The notes beneath the pieces were generated by a model, which was given only the letters and a program-made list of their open reading frames with translations, was not told the origin of the DNA and made no database searches. A stretch of DNA of 64,000 nucleotides from Empedobacter sedimenti. GTDB lineage: Bacteria; Bacteroidota; Bacteroidia; Flavobacteriales; Weeksellaceae. The position numbers and the translations under genes are program-made. Location: contig NZ_JASCQG010000005.1 in assembly GCF_030005555.1 (NCBI RefSeq), positions 112,509-176,508 on the forward strand, read 5' to 3'. How positions within the stretch are numbered: the stretch's first letter is position 1; each line of letters starts with the position of its first letter. This document shows, one piece after another, positions 63,944-64,000 of the stretch.

Positions 63944-64000
63944 CTGGCGACGACCTACTCTCCCGTAAGTAACAGTACCATCGGCGCAGGCAGGCTTAAC
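63944..64000 (-). rRNA. rrf: 5S ribosomal RNA, 3' part, cut by the window end
   Basis: Read on the minus strand: GTTAAGCCTGCCTGCGCCGA, then GGTACTGTTACTTACGGGAG and AGTAGGTCGTCGCC, the conserved 3' half of bacterial 5S rRNA. The rest of the gene and presumably 23S and 16S lie beyond 64000. Confidence 0.92.

Overview
The window is a stretch of chromosome from an AT-rich Bacteroidota, most probably a member of Flavobacteriia (Weeksellaceae/Empedobacter-like, inferred from gene content, not proven). Evidence: very low GC; the Bacteroidetes promoter pattern TTG-N18..20-TAnnTTTG ahead of several genes; secreted proteins whose signal peptides end in Ala-Gln; typical families such as DUF4294, TamB, DUF4269, YtxH/holin-like trios, DUF5763 and CynX-type MFS; and an rRNA operon whose 5S end closes the window on the minus strand. 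No IS elements, integrases, prophage, tRNA or CRISPR array were seen. It is mostly core chromosome with a few accessory patches.

Layout. 1-5.3 kb: M42 peptidase, DUF4294 protein, pfkA-gapA glycolytic pair, then an ECF sigma factor bracketed by two homologous 42/43-residue miniproteins. 5.3-20.8 kb: aspS, a secreted unknown, an amino-acid permease, a secreted M28 peptidase, an erythromycin-esterase-like/ABC exporter operon, pepD, and a large GH2 beta-galactosidase. 20.8-27.6 kb: a divergent AraC/CynX-type pair, a BtuF-like protein, murB, an aminotransferase and an envelope-stress-like YtxH/holin/unknown trio. 27.6-41.5 kb: acyl-CoA synthetase, DEAD-box helicase with RGG tail and long leader, sdaA, an lrp-nudix-membrane protein operon, tamB, and tsaD-rsmE. 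41.5-46.1 kb: glyoxylate shunt (aceB-aceA) with a divergent RamB/ScfR-type regulator and a perfect 14-bp palindrome between them. 46.2-53 kb: accessory secreted proteins, an intergenic repeat cluster, a Gre-like protein, MFS, lipoprotein and membrane unknowns. 53-58 kb: a MetX-like protein preceded by what looks like a complete transcription attenuator (leader peptide, alternative pairing, terminator), next to a divergent structured RNA leader of about 108 nt. 58-64 kb: fabH, AraC regulator, 2-hydroxyacid dehydrogenase, M3 oligopeptidase, GNAT, 5S rRNA.

How the genes fit: peptide use (M42, M28, PepD, M3, permease, SdaA, aminotransferase) feeds amino-acid catabolism; the glyoxylate shunt and acyl-CoA synthetase handle acetate or fatty-acid carbon; Lrp and the RamB-like regulator probably tune these. 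The most novel-looking items are the Met-rich leader/attenuator at 53985-54156, the divergent structured RNA at 54242-54349, and the sigma factor with its paired miniproteins at 4121-5208.
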